Positions 28,917 to 37,997 of a DNA stretch of 64,000 bases are shown in pieces (the stretch's first letter is position 1; every line of letters begins with the position of its first letter). The position numbers were made by a program, and so were the translations under genes. A model generated the notes under the pieces. It worked only from the letters and a program-made list of their open reading frames with translations, was not told where the DNA came from and did not search any database. Source of the DNA: Symbiodinium sp. CCMP2592 (Eukaryota > Sar > Dinophyceae > Suessiales > Symbiodiniaceae); the NCBI GenBank assembly GCA_905221615.1, contig CAJNDT010005868.1, forward strand, positions 372,001 through 436,000. The letters are read 5' to 3'.

Positions 28917-31117
28917 AGGTGTCGTCGTCTTCGCAAGTGTGGAGGTACGTCATATAGGTGTCTGCAATACTGGTCGGTTACCACATCCTGAGCATTCCAA
29001 TCCCATCGCACCTCATAGTGACTAGGGTCTTGCAAAAAGTTTTCCGCCAAGACGGTCCAGTACCGATGTTTCGTCCACCCGACGGCAGCTTCCGGGGCTT
29101 TGTCCTGAGGGATGACAACAGATTGGTTTTTCAGGCAGTTAAGGATGTCTCTGGATTTGGGTGGCTTTGACCTTTTACCCGGACGCGCATGTGCAAACAT
29201 CACCTTCCTGATGGACACCTCCATGTAACTATACGGCATCGCTAGGACATCCGACCAAATCACACACAATAGACTGTAAAGCACGAGCAAAGAGGACATC
29301 AATCTGAACCTCCACAAAAACCAGGCGCATTGCTTCAATAGGCTCCGGACAGAAGTATTGGATGACGACATATCAGTCTTTCGATCTGGCAACATGTCTT
29401 CAATAGCGGCATCCAATGAGTCACCAGCGAACCCTGAAAAAGTACACCAATGGACCACCTGCGAGCTCCAACGATTGAGTAATGTCTGGGATTTCGGTGG
29501 CGAGGGTAATGAGAGGTTTTCATCTATCATGCGCATACCAACACCATGTACTGCTGCATTTCGGTTTCCATCTCGCTGATTCAGCACTGCATGAGCGTTA
29601 AAATGCTGAGCAACTTCCCTGTGATTGAAGACTTGGCCTGCGACGGTGACAGGTGCTCCTGCTGCTACCTTGAGGTTGTGTTTCCACCATAGACTGTAAG
29701 CGTGCTCAACCTGGGAAGCATGCCCGCATCTGGCTGCGATCTGAAGACAGAGATTTTTCACGGCAGACGCTTCGCGGAAAGATGCACCATTAAGCACAAT
29801 TGTCTGCGATTTGAGTAAAGGCATGCCCCTAGCGTACAGGACTGAATTGATACGTTTGAAAGCATGCTGTCTCCGTATCTGGTTGACGATCTGCAAACAA
29901 GCAAGTCCAATGTTGAGGATGAGTACCGGCGTCATTCGCGACCAATGCATTTTCCTACCTCGAGTGGCCACCTTAGCTGCCCACATGTGCGCTTGGCTTG
30001 GTGTGGCCGTGTCAGTCGGATCCTCAAAGCCAGCTCTCAACAACTGTGACCACGGTAATGTGGTCCATGCGCTGTTTTGTGCAATACTACTGTGCGTCAC
30101 ATCCAGGACTTCTGGGCGCCACTTCAACCCACGAAGATGATCAACATTCAAATCACATGCATGCTTACGGGATAAGGCCGTCCGCTTGTGTGGCTTGAGG
30201 ATTTCATTCGCACCACGTCTCGGAAGTGTTTTATTTGCTTGCCGGCGTCTAGGCCTCATAGTGGGAACTTGGTATGTGCGGGTTATGAACTGTTCTCGAT
30301 GATATGCGTCCTGCTTGCTACCATGGAATATGGGCATCATGTGCGTGGACCAAAGCGGATTCCGTCGCCACATCTTGTATCGCAATTCCGTGCCATATGA
30401 GGATCGGCACGTGCATGCTTTGTGCTCCGCCCATCGGCTGGGGTATCCAAGGCGTGCCATGTCACACGTTCCGCGCGTTTTGCTCGTCGTGGTACGCAGA
30501 GCTGCACAATAACCACTGTGAAAATTCTTATGGCCACGGCTTATACCAGCGATGTACTTGATGCCTTCACGACAGTCACGTCTGTCGACGTATTGGAAAA
30601 ATATTTCACACTGTCGTTTCCAATGCGTTAGGGCATACCTTCCGACCTCCCCACCTGTCATAACAGCTTCTTGTAGCGTCGAGCAAAGGAACCGCGAGTA
30701 AAAATTGAAGAACTTCTGGCGACCAACTTGTTGATCACACTCATCTTGTAAGATGACCTCACACGAACATGCAAAATCCAACGCTGCAAGAACGCGGATG
30801 ACATCATCATTTGTTCTACCCCACGACATATGGTCAGGAAAAGCCCATGCCATACCCAACATCAAAGGCAATCGGTAGTCTGGCAGTGTCAAATCTGACC
30901 GATAACAAGCGGCGTGTACGATGGCATCTGCAATTTTAGAGGTGGCTTTATGCATAGCATGGACCTCCAATAGCATCCCCAAGCCTTCCAGCAAGATACG
31001 AGGTCGCAATCCATCTGTGCAGGTTTGGGCTCGTTGCCAATTGGTTTGTTTTGCTTCTGTAGGAATAGGTCTTCCCCAAAGTCGCGCAGTCTGAAAAAGA
31101 GCCTGTGCAGAACTCAT
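28784..31117 (-). CDS. 777-residue ORF: GIY-YIG-like endonuclease region and RT start
   Basis: It starts MSSAQALFQTARLWG about 95 bp inside the 5' repeat. Residues 185-285 resemble a GIY-YIG nuclease: GIKYIAGISRG, then LGYPSRWAEHKAC (the R-W-x-EH helix), RYKMWRRNPLW and an AYHREQ glutamate. A basic stretch, RPRRRQANKTLPRRG, follows at about 289-302. Residues 663-700 (QSVVIPQDKAPEAAVGWTKH) look like the first conserved RT motif with a DK pair, so the RT begins here and continues in the overlapping ORF. Residues 300-650 are unassigned. The nuclease assignment is by motif pattern and is less certain than the RT. Confidence 0.72.
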   Translation of the reverse strand: MSSAQALFQTARLWGRPIPTEAKQTNWQRAQTCTDGLRPRILLEGLGMLLEVHAMHKATSKIADAIVHAACYRSDLTLPDYRLPLMLGMAWAFPDHMSWGRTNDDVIRVLAALDFACSCEVILQDECDQQVGRQKFFNFYSRFLCSTLQEAVMTGGEVGRYALTHWKRQCEIFFQYVDRRDCREGIKYIAGISRGHKNFHSGYCAALRTTTSKTRGTCDMARLGYPSRWAEHKACTCRSSYGTELRYKMWRRNPLWSTHMMPIFHGSKQDAYHREQFITRTYQVPTMRPRRRQANKTLPRRGANEILKPHKRTALSRKHACDLNVDHLRGLKWRPEVLDVTHSSIAQNSAWTTLPWSQLLRAGFEDPTDTATPSQAHMWAAKVATRGRKMHWSRMTPVLILNIGLACLQIVNQIRRQHAFKRINSVLYARGMPLLKSQTIVLNGASFREASAVKNLCLQIAARCGHASQVEHAYSLWWKHNLKVAAGAPVTVAGQVFNHREVAQHFNAHAVLNQRDGNRNAAVHGVGMRMIDENLSLPSPPKSQTLLNRWSSQVVHWCTFSGFAGDSLDAAIEDMLPDRKTDMSSSNTSVRSLLKQCAWFLWRFRLMSSLLVLYSLLCVIWSDVLAMPYSYMEVSIRKVMFAHARPGKRSKPPKSRDILNCLKNQSVVIPQDKAPEAAVGWTKHRYWTVLAENFLQDPSHYEVRWDWNAQDVVTDQYCRHLYDVPPHLRRRRHLWNTSRVARAYLTVKPKCFQMGLDVHVLRTMLIGGRSSQTHATS

Positions 31118-31212
31118 AGGAATGTGAAACCACCAGACGAATCTGATTCTGGAGAAGAGCTTTTATTTTTAAGCCCACGACTCTCCGGGAGTACTATAAT
31201 TAGGCAAGTGTC

Positions 31213-31760
31213 AAGAAAAACACACACAAGGTCAAGATTCCAGCTCCCAGCCTTGTCTCAATCGCAAGAGTTTCTTGGATGTTGCTTTCAAAAGAGTATC
31301 TTGTCTGCTCCCCTCCACCCCTTGAATATGCAAGAAATGTTATGGAATAACTCTTCTTGCGCTCGTCTGCTGATCTTCGCAATCGTCACCGTTTTCCTTC
31401 AGGAGCTCGCTCTCCCAATCTTTCGTCAGGCAGGTAATCCAAGTTGGTATCGAGATACGTGCCAGTGCTAAAGCGAGACAACGTTTCGCTTCCTAACGTG
31501 CTACCTGCAGCAAGGCACTGCAGTGCAGGTATGCCGAACAGCCAAGATGGACACGGAAGCCGATTGGGCATACGCGAACGCGGACTCCCGAGCTTGATGC
31601 AAGAGAGCTGTGCAACATATGAGGATTCAATTGGCACGTCCAAAACAGCACGTACTTGCGAACTCACGCGAACTGCATCCTGCAGCTCAGCAATCACTTA
31701 TGCAAGACGGCACTAAACAAGACTGTGAGGGGACTTGGTTGGAACATCCGCTTCGGGATG
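31213..31760 (-). repeat. LTR-like terminal repeat, 5' copy
   Basis: It matches 26091-26628 almost throughout. Being upstream of the coding region on the minus strand, it would hold the promoter. It ends directly before GGTTCAGTATAG, the continuation of the split family R element. Confidence 0.92.
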
Positions 31761-31889
31761 GGTTCAGTATAGAGGTTGCTGGGGTGCATAAGCGCAACCA
31801 CACGCCTGGGCTGTCAAGCTGATGGGCTTTGCTCTGGCCCCCAAAATCTTTGCAAAAGACGTCTGCCTTTAGCCCTCAAATCGCATCAA

Positions 31890-31950
31890 CTTATGTATAT
31901 ATATATATGTATATATATAAATATGTATACATATATATGTACATATGTAT
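31890..31950. repeat. TA/GTATAT microsatellite
   Basis: An alternating purine-pyrimidine tract of TATATATGTATATATA type next to the following TIR element. Confidence 0.85.
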
Positions 31951-32063
31951 AATGTAGGGGCCTTAATAAATAGAAGAGGGCTCTTGGCGTTCCTTATTAT
32001 ATTTGTAGTATAATCTATCCCCCAAACCCTATTCTAATCAAGTATCAAGCTCCTATACATTAC
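31951..32063. mobile_element. Short TIR element, family E
   Basis: AATGTAGGGGCCTTAATAAAT and AATCAAGTATCAAGCTCCTATACATT are the ends, with GGCGTTCCTTATTATATTTG and CCCCCAAACCCTATTC inside. Confidence 0.75.
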
Positions 32064-32172
32064 ACCCGAAATTCCCGAAAGGCCCGAAAACCAAAGCCTT
32101 ATGAACCCTCAACCCTAAAACCCTAAAGCCCTAAGCCGAACCCTCGAGTCTCAATCCCTTGGCCCTTTCCAG

Positions 32173-32223
32173 GATCTATGGCGGCGGTTTCAGCTACGCC
32201 TACCGACTGCAGGACTTCTTGGG
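32173..32223 (+). CDS. Short exon IYGGGFSYAYRLQDFLG
   Basis: CCCTTTCCAG| is followed by 51 bp encoding IYGGGFSYAYRLQDFLG, after which the sequence becomes GGGGTTAAGG filler. The acceptor and composition are good. Product unknown. Confidence 0.48.
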
Positions 32224-32256
32224 GGTTAAGGTCTAAGGTTTAGGGGTTTAAGGGTT

Positions 32257-32351
32257 TACTTACCTTTGGTTAATAGGGAATGGAAGAATGGTAGTAGTAG
32301 TAGTTATACTTGTACCCCATTCCTCCGTTCCCTACTTACCAAAGGTAAGTT
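32257..32351. mobile_element. Short TIR element, family G (ACTTACCTTTGGTTA)
   Basis: The arms ACTTACCTTTGGTTAATAGG and CCTACTTACCAAAGGTAAGT pair, with GGAATGGAAGAATGG and CCATTCCTCCGTTCC as inner arms and a GTAGTAGTAGTAG core. The ends contain GGTAAGT, a perfect donor-like word, when read outward. Confidence 0.9.
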
Positions 32352-32577
32352 TAGGGGGGTTTAGGGGTTCAAGGGTTTAGGGTGTTTTGGGGGTTTCTCT
32401 AGGGTTTGTAGTTTGTGGCTCAAGGTTTTGGAGGAGGTATGACTGAGGGGTAGTTTGAGGTGAGGGTTGAGGGCTCATAGGGTTTAGGGATCAAGATCCC
32501 CAAACCCTCGGCGAATCCCTCCGCGGCAAACCGCAGCTTATGGCACTTCAAGGTACCCTAAAGCTTAATTCCCTAAC

Positions 32578-32739
32578 ATAGGGGCCTTAAAAATTTACCT
32601 ATACGGACCTATACTATTTTGGGGGTTCCTTCTTCTAACTATGGTATATGTAATTGGGCCCCAAAACCCTATTCTAATTATTATTATTATTATTATTATT
32701 GTTATTGTTATTATTATTATTATAAAGGCCCCCATATTA
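32578..32739. mobile_element. Family E TIR element expanded by a TTA microsatellite
   Basis: The ends are ATAGGGGCCTTAAAAATTTACC and TATAAAGGCCCCCATAT. The AATTATTA step of the right arm has grown into about 45 bp of TTA repeats (about 32679-32723). Confidence 0.88.
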
Positions 32740-32849
32740 ACCGGCGTTTTGAGGCTTCCTTCTTGGGGGAGGCCGAGCTTCGAGCCTAAAAGCTTCAGGA
32801 GCTTTAACTTTGTAGCTGCTTGAGCCAAGAAGGTGAGTAGAATCCTTCT

Positions 32850-32920
32850 AGGGTTTAGGGTTCAGGGTATAGGGTTTAGGGTTGAGGGTTCCAGGGTTTA
32901 GGGTTTAGGGTCTGAAAAGC
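32850..32920. repeat. Telomere-like array
   Basis: About eight TTTAGGG-like units, TAGGGTTTAGGGTTCAGGG and similar. Confidence 0.75.
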
Positions 32921-33087
32921 AGACCCCGAACCTAGGCACACCTTCCCACCCGCAGTACACAGCCAGACCTCGTGCTGTAGAGGTAGTGGGCAATGAGGAT
33001 GCTTCTGACATTCTGACACCATGTTTCTTGAAGGGGTGCTGTCCAGTTCTGACGCATTTAGCATCAGGCATCCTCATCCAAGAGGGT

Positions 33088-33102
33088 CCATATATATATA
33101 TG

Positions 33103-33140
<38 letters not shown>

Positions 33141-33172
33141 GTTATATATATATATATATATGTATAAACCTG
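33088..33172. repeat. TA dinucleotide microsatellite
   Basis: About 80 bp of TATATA with TGTATA and GTTATA interruptions. It lies in the intron directly before the next exon. Confidence 0.92.
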
Positions 33173-33194
33173 TGTGTTTCTTGTTTTTTCGCAG

Positions 33195-33345
33195 AATTTG
33201 GTCCCAAAGCCGATATGACCCTTTGGGTATGCTTCCAGCATGCACGGGCGATGGAGTAGTCCAGGACCTGCCCATCAATCGGTCTCTGTCCGTTCACAGC
33301 TCAGTTTGTTTTGGGACGTGGAACCGGGGCCCAGATTCGCTTATA
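33195..33345 (+). CDS. Exon with canonical GT-AG borders, product unknown
   Basis: The acceptor is TTTCTTGTTTTTTCGCAG| and the donor TTATA|GTAAGC, both close to the general eukaryotic consensus. The frame reads IWSQSRYDPLGMLPACTGDG, then VVQDLPINRSLSVHSSVCFG and TWNRGPDSLI. The good borders make this one of the better isolated exons. No domain is recognised. Confidence 0.58.
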
Positions 33346-33370
33346 GTAAGCCTAAAGGTCGAACCACCAT

Positions 33371-33484
33371 ACCCATAGTCTCCAATGTAGTTCCTTTTTT
33401 TTGGTTAACCAGTGTTATGGTTAGGATCCTATAATAGAGAACTTGGTTAACCAAAAAAAGGAACTACAATGGAGACTATAGGTA
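33371..33484. mobile_element. Short TIR element, family B
   Basis: CCCATAGTCTCCAATGTAGTTCC and GGAACTACAATGGAGACTATAGG, with inner arms TTTTTTTGGTTAACCAG and GGTTAACCAAAAAAAGG. One of the best-preserved copies. Confidence 0.93.
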
Positions 33485-33539
33485 GTTACTTTATCATACT
33501 GTCAGAGATCTGGTGGACAAAAACCCTAAACCCTGAACC

Positions 33540-34760
33540 CCTGCCCTGGGTCGCGCGACCCGAGCCCGTCTGCCAGCACTCCGAGCTCAGTCTTCCCCCA
33601 GCACGCGTGACGCATGTGACGGTTTTCACGCGTCTCCGCAGGACATGTCATGTGTGACGCCCGCAGTATTTGTTTTTGTTGTTTTCCGCGCTTGCGCACA
33701 GGGAAATGTTGGCGACTGTACTCTGGAAGCACTGCCGCTTTTTGGTTTGATTTTTTTCCGGGCTTGGCCCGCTCCCTCTGCCAAAATCTCTCGAAAGCAC
33801 ACGGCGCAAAGTCCGGAAGCCCAATTAAAGCAGGGGCGAGAGTCCCTGCTGGAGCGCGTCAGCCTTCACACGATGCGGAATGCGGACCGTCGCGCGTCGC
33901 GAACGCGCGGCGTCTTGGGGGCCGATCGCCGAGTGCGGAGCACGACCCACGAACCGCCCAAGTCAGGAGCTTCGGCTGTAGGTGGCAGCGTCCCTCATCA
34001 TGGAACAAACGCGCAAGGCGTCGCCACACTGCATCTGGACCTTCGCGCGCTATCGCTGCGTTCTATTGGCATTGCGCAAGCAGACCTCGCGAAGCCCTGA
34101 AAACCTGGACATGCTTTGCAGAGGTGCCACCGTCATCCTCGTCGCAGCCAGCTGCGTCCCTAGAAGCTGTTTGGATGGCCGTGGTGGGATGACGATATTA
34201 CCACATGGAACATGCCCAATTCTCCAAATGCAGCCCCACATGAGACCATGGAGCCAAGGCCACGGGCCTAGGCTCCTGCTGGATGGATCCGGAGGCTCGG
34301 GTCATCGCTTCTTTTTTGCGACGTTTCCTTTGGCAAGCGGTTTCTGCAGATTACATGTGTGTGACCTGATCCTCTGCAGGATCTGGTCGCACACCTATGG
34401 GTGGAAAATGTCTTGCTGTCGCGTTTCAAAGTGAATTTGCGCAAGGTCCTGGGGCCATCTAGCCTCAACCAGAAAAGTTGGTCGGTCGCGTTGCTATTTG
34501 ATGTCGGTGCCCTGCAAGTGCCTGCGAGCATCACAGGCTTCTGCGCACGCTTCTGCCTCCTCGACAGCTGCTCCCGCTGTGCCCTCGGCAACTTTACAGG
34601 TATGATGCAGGAGTTGGCCAAGGGTGCTGTTGGTGTCTGCGGAATTAGCGAAGGCACCTGAGAATCGCTTGGACGGCGACTCGCAGCTACGCCCATGGCT
34701 CAGCACTGCTCTGCATTGAAATAGTACGTATTATCGCCAAGTTCCCACTCTGGATCTATA
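33540..34760. other. GC-rich, repeat-poor block with unresolved coding potential
   Basis: About 1.2 kb without telomere words and with high GC. Open frames exist on both strands: plus 33645-34100 (SGASAVGGSVPHHGTNAQGV), plus 34401-34661 (NFTGMMQELAKGAVGVCGIS) and minus 34268-34696 (MGVAASRRPSDSQVPSLIPQ). High GC opens frames by chance, so I do not choose one. The block probably belongs to a gene or a separate insertion together with the tandem repeat that follows. Confidence 0.4.
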
Positions 34761-34955
34761 GCGCTGAGCAAAGTAAAAACCGAGAAGGGACCTTTGCTTC
34801 ACTGGTCATAAGCCCCGGGCGCCCTGCGTCTGCTTAGGCATTTGGTGGGCACGCCTGGTGGAGTTTCAAAGCTCAGGACTTCGGCAAGCATGTCTTGCGT
34901 AGCCAACAAACGATGGCCAATGATTTGCTGTTGACCTTTGCAAGCGGAGTGCATT

Positions 34956-36042
34956 AAGAGCATAAAAGACTTGTGTTGCACGGTGCCGTGATTTCTCGTG
35001 CCAGGCCTATGATGTGATCGAAACAGGCCTGTACCGACTTCGTCCGCACAAGGCCGCTTTCCGTGTTGCGTCGCGGTGCGGACAAATGCCCCGCTGGCAC
35101 CCCCACCAGGCTCCAATGCACCACTTGTGACGCCGCTTGTCAGCGAGTCCCGGCCTTGGTCCGCCTGTTACAACTGAGAGCATAAAAGACTTGTGTTGCA
35201 CGGTGCCGTGATTTCTCGTGCCAAGCTTATGATGTGATCGAAACAGGCCTGTACCGACTTCGTCCGCTCAAGGCCGCTTTCCGTGTTGCGTCGCGGTGCG
35301 GACAAATGCCCCGCTGGCGCCCCCACCAGGCTCCAATGCACCACTTGTGACGCCGCTTGTCAGCGAGTCCCGGCCTTGGTCCGCCTGTTACAACTGAGAG
35401 CATAAAAGACTTGTGTTGCACGGTGCCGTGATTTCTCGTGCCAAGCGTATGATGTGATCGAAACAGGCCTGTACCGACTTCGTCCGCTCAAGGCCGCTTT
35501 CCGTGTTGGTTCGCGGTGCGGACAAATGCCCCGCTGGCATCCCCACCAGGCTCCAATGCACCACTTGTGACGCCGCTTGTCAGCGAGTCCCGGCCTTGGT
35601 CCGCCTGTTACAACTGAGAGCATAATTAAAAGACTTGTGTTGCACGGTGCCGTGATTTCTCGTGCCAAGCTTATGATGTGATCGAAACAGGCCTGTACCG
35701 ACTTCGTCCGCTCAAGGCCGCTTTCCGTGTTGCGTCGCGGTGCGGACAAATGCCCCGCTGGCACCCCCACCAGGCTCCAATGCACCACTTGTGACGCCGC
35801 TTGTCAGCGAGTCCCGGCCTTGGTCCGCCTGTTACAGCTGAGAGCATAAAAGACGTGTGTTGCACGGTGCCGTGATTTCTCGTGCCAAGCTTATGATGTG
35901 ATCGAAACAGGCCTGTACCGACTTCGTCCGCTCAAGGCCGCTTTCCGTGTTGCGTCGCGGTGCAGACAAATGCCCAGCTGGCACCCCCACCAGGCTCCAA
36001 TGTACCTCTTGTGACGCCGCTCGTCAGCGAGTCCCGGCCTTG
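34956..36042. repeat. 220-bp tandem repeat, 4.9 copies
   Basis: Units start GAGAGCATAAAAGACTTGTG at about 34956, 35176, 35396, 35616 and 35840 (periods 220, 220, 220, 224; the 4-bp gain is CATAATTAAAAG). Copies are almost identical. Each unit contains TGCACGGTGCCGTG, GTGATCGAAACAGGCCTGTACC and CCTTGGTCCGCCTGTTACAACT. The period is not a multiple of three and the minus-strand ORFs change frame between copies, so it is unlikely to encode a protein repeat. I do not recognise it as 5S, snRNA or spliced-leader DNA. Confidence 0.95.
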
Positions 36043-36148
36043 GTCTCACGGGAACTTTCGTAACAGCACTGCGAAGACTTTTCCGAAGCCAAGCCGCAAC
36101 ACACTCCTCCGGTCGTGCACGCATCCTCGCTTTGATGGTGCGAAGCAA

Positions 36149-36213
36149 CATATGGGAGTTTCCCAAAATAGGGAACCCTAACATCGTACCCGAGTTTTCG
36201 GAAACTCTCATAT
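36149..36213. mobile_element. Family A TIR element, internally deleted
   Basis: CATATGGGAGTTTCCCAAAATAGG and CCGAGTTTTCGGAAACTCTCATATAC form a 65-bp palindrome that lacks the usual GGATCCTACTATT core. Confidence 0.82.
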
Positions 36214-36574
36214 ACATCCGTATGCTCTGAGAGCTGTGAGTGGGTGTCTTGGGGCGCGTAAGCCTGCAGACCGACGCGTGCACACAAGAGAGTGTTTTCG
36301 ATTGGCACACCTTCAACCCTAAACTTACCCTAAGGCTCTAAGGACTCATATGTTTGAGGCTTTTGGGCTTAAGCACCACAGTGTATAAGGCGTTTAAGCC
36401 GTTTTGAGCCTCAGGGTTAAGCCTTGAACCCTAAACCCTAACACCTCCATGCCGTACGTCCCTATCCTAAATATTCAGAAGACATTGGGAGCTTGGACTG
36501 GTCACGCAGGCGAAGGGGTTTCGGTCAGAGTCTCGCTTGGGGTTTAGGGTTCAGGCCTTGGGGTCTGGGATTTG

Positions 36575-36687
36575 CCTATAGTCTCCATTGTAGTTCCCTT
36601 TTTTGGTTAACCAGTTTTATGATAAGGATCCTATAATATAGATTTTAGTTAACCAAAAACCGGAACTACAATGGAGACTATCGGTAG
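36575..36687. mobile_element. Short TIR element, family B (tandem copy 1)
   Basis: CCTATAGTCTCCATTGTAGTTCC paired with GGAACTACAATGGAGACTATCGG. Core ATGATAAGGATCCTATAATA. Confidence 0.92.
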
Positions 36688-36755
36688 GGGGTGTGGGGTC
36701 GGGCCTTTGGTTTGGAGTTTGGGGTTTAGGGTTCAGGGCTTGGGGTTCAGGATTT

Positions 36756-36867
36756 ACCGATAGTCTCTATTGTAGTTCCCCTTTCTGGTGCACCCAAATC
36801 TCCATTATAGGGTCCTACCCATAAAACTGATTAATCAGAGAAGGAACTACATTGGAGACTATAGGTA
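36756..36867. mobile_element. Short TIR element, family B (tandem copy 2, inverted core)
   Basis: CCGATAGTCTCTATTGTAGTTCC paired with GGAACTACATTGGAGACTATAGG. The core reads AATCTCCATTATAGGGTCCTACCCATAAAACTG, the reverse of the core in copy 1. Pure duplication would need a later core inversion. Confidence 0.88.
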
Positions 36868-36949
36868 GGGGATGTGGGGTGGGGCTTAAGGTTTGGAGTT
36901 TGGGGTTTAGGGTTCAGGGCTTGGGGTTTGGGAACTAGTGTGTGGGGAG

Positions 36950-37620
36950 GATTTAGGGTTTAGGGTGCTCAACAGCTACGCTGCCCTAAAACCCGAAACC
37001 GCAAGCTCTTAAACCCTGAAGCCTTGGAGCCGTCAGAGCGCTGAAGCCATTGAAGGCCCTGAGTTTGAGGCCTGAGCCTGTAGGGCTGCGGGTTCAGGGC
37101 TTAGGGATTTAGGGTTCAGGGTTTATGGTTTAGAAACGAGGGTTTGGGGTTTGGGATAATTTAGGGTTTGGGATTTAGGGTTCGCAATTTAGGGATCAGT
37201 ATTGTCAGACTATCCCCTGCAAATTTTCTGGGGTTGGTTCCGACTTAGCAAGCAAGTTGTTGATTTAGCGAGAATTGCTGATTTCCCCCATTATTTCAAA
37301 CAGAGCCATAATTATAGATCATGTTGCGGACTGTTTGTAATCGACACCTATTGTGATATTTTTCATCCCGCATATCAACCACAACAATCACGGCTACACA
37401 GCCTCCCCACAAAAAGAACGTCCTCAAGATTCTATTCGCATACCAGTCCCAAGTATAAGAGCTTTTATGCAATTTCTGCTGTTATTGAGCATTTCAATCC
37501 GAAGAGCCCTATGTACCTGTCACGGGTCCTTGGAAGCGGGTTCGGACTCCATCCTGAACCATAAATAGTACACTCTGAACTTAACCCTAAATCTTAAGCC
37601 ATAAACACTAAAATCACTAA
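36950..37620. other. Filler and AT-richer stretch, no firm gene
   Basis: Telomere-like words to 37200, then an open plus-strand frame at 37202-37564 without clear exon borders or protein-like pattern. No supported gene. Confidence 0.3.
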
Positions 37621-37621
37621 G

Positions 37622-37669
37622 GCTCTGCGGCGGAGCCTGGCATCGCACGAGCCCTTTGCCGGCAGCGAG
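37622..37669 (+). CDS. Micro-exon ALRRSLASHEPFAGSE
   Basis: ATCACTAAG| then 48 bp encoding ALRRSLASHEPFAGSE in phase 0, then |GTCAAG, a GT donor. GC-rich within AT-rich filler. Confidence 0.5.
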
Positions 37670-37814
37670 GTCAAGAGAGACAGAGAGATCTAGCGAAAAA
37701 CTGCATCACACTCGAGTTGTTCACTTTCCTGCTGTTGAGGTGCTTGGTAGGGCTGTCGAAGGCTCTGAGTGAGCAGCAAACAGCAGAATGGCAACATCTC
37801 AGGAACCTTAGGGT

Positions 37815-37913
37815 TTACCTTAACCCCACGTAACCTACCTTTTTAAGGACTTATATAAAGAAATCAGATTAGGGAACCTTAAAAAGGTAGGTTCCTGAGG
37901 GTCCAGGTAAGGC
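37815..37913. mobile_element. Short TIR element, family I
   Basis: TTTACCTTAACCCCACGTAACC and AAAAAGGTAGGTTCCTGAGGG, with CTACCTTTTTAAGGACTTATA as inner arm. It lies between two exon candidates. Confidence 0.8.
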
Positions 37914-37939
37914 TAAGACGAGACGTTTTTCTGCATCAG

Positions 37940-37997
37940 GTTTGACGCAGTGATCTTCCCCAATGCGGAGGTCGCGCAAGGACTCGGACCTCGTGAG
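37940..37997 (+). CDS. Exon FDAVIFPNAEVAQGLGPRE, product unknown
   Basis: TTTCTGCATCAG| precedes G plus codons for FDAVIFPNAEVAQGLGPRE, ending at CGTGAG|GCATCC, a GC donor. Composition and borders are good. The frame stays open into a CTG microsatellite (about 38020-38045), which I take to be intronic. Confidence 0.55.

Larger units (their letters stand above)
26091..31760 (-). mobile_element. Penelope-like retroelement with N-terminal GIY-YIG-like region
   Basis: A 5.67-kb insertion on the minus strand, bounded by direct repeats of 538 and 548 bp and by GGTTC on both sides (26086-26090 and 31761-31765). In order of transcription it carries a 5' repeat, a 777-residue ORF (endonuclease-like, then the start of the RT), an overlapping RT ORF in another frame, a third RT frame, a 187-residue coiled-coil ORF, a membrane-segment ORF and the 3' repeat. 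Penelope-like elements have telomerase-related RTs, GIY-YIG endonucleases and LTR-like repeats. In the classical type the endonuclease follows the RT; here it precedes it, as in the permuted Naiad/Chlamys-type clade. The interior is free of telomere words. The frame breaks in the RT suggest this copy is not intact. Confidence 0.85.
36520..36950. repeat. Tandem duplication carrying two family B elements
   Basis: The unit GGGGTTTAGGGTTCAGGGCTTGGGGT...CCTATAGTCTCCATTG...GACTATAGGTAGGGGATGTGGGG is present twice, period about 180 bp, with a third copy of the non-TIR part at the end. The duplicated segment includes flanking telomere-like words, so the element was copied with its surroundings rather than by transposition. 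Confidence 0.82.

Noticed and set aside
35007..36316. Minus-strand ORFs (64, 142 and 141 residues) in the 220-bp repeat
   Set aside because: The period of 220 is not a multiple of three and the frame changes between copies, so these are by-products of the repeat.
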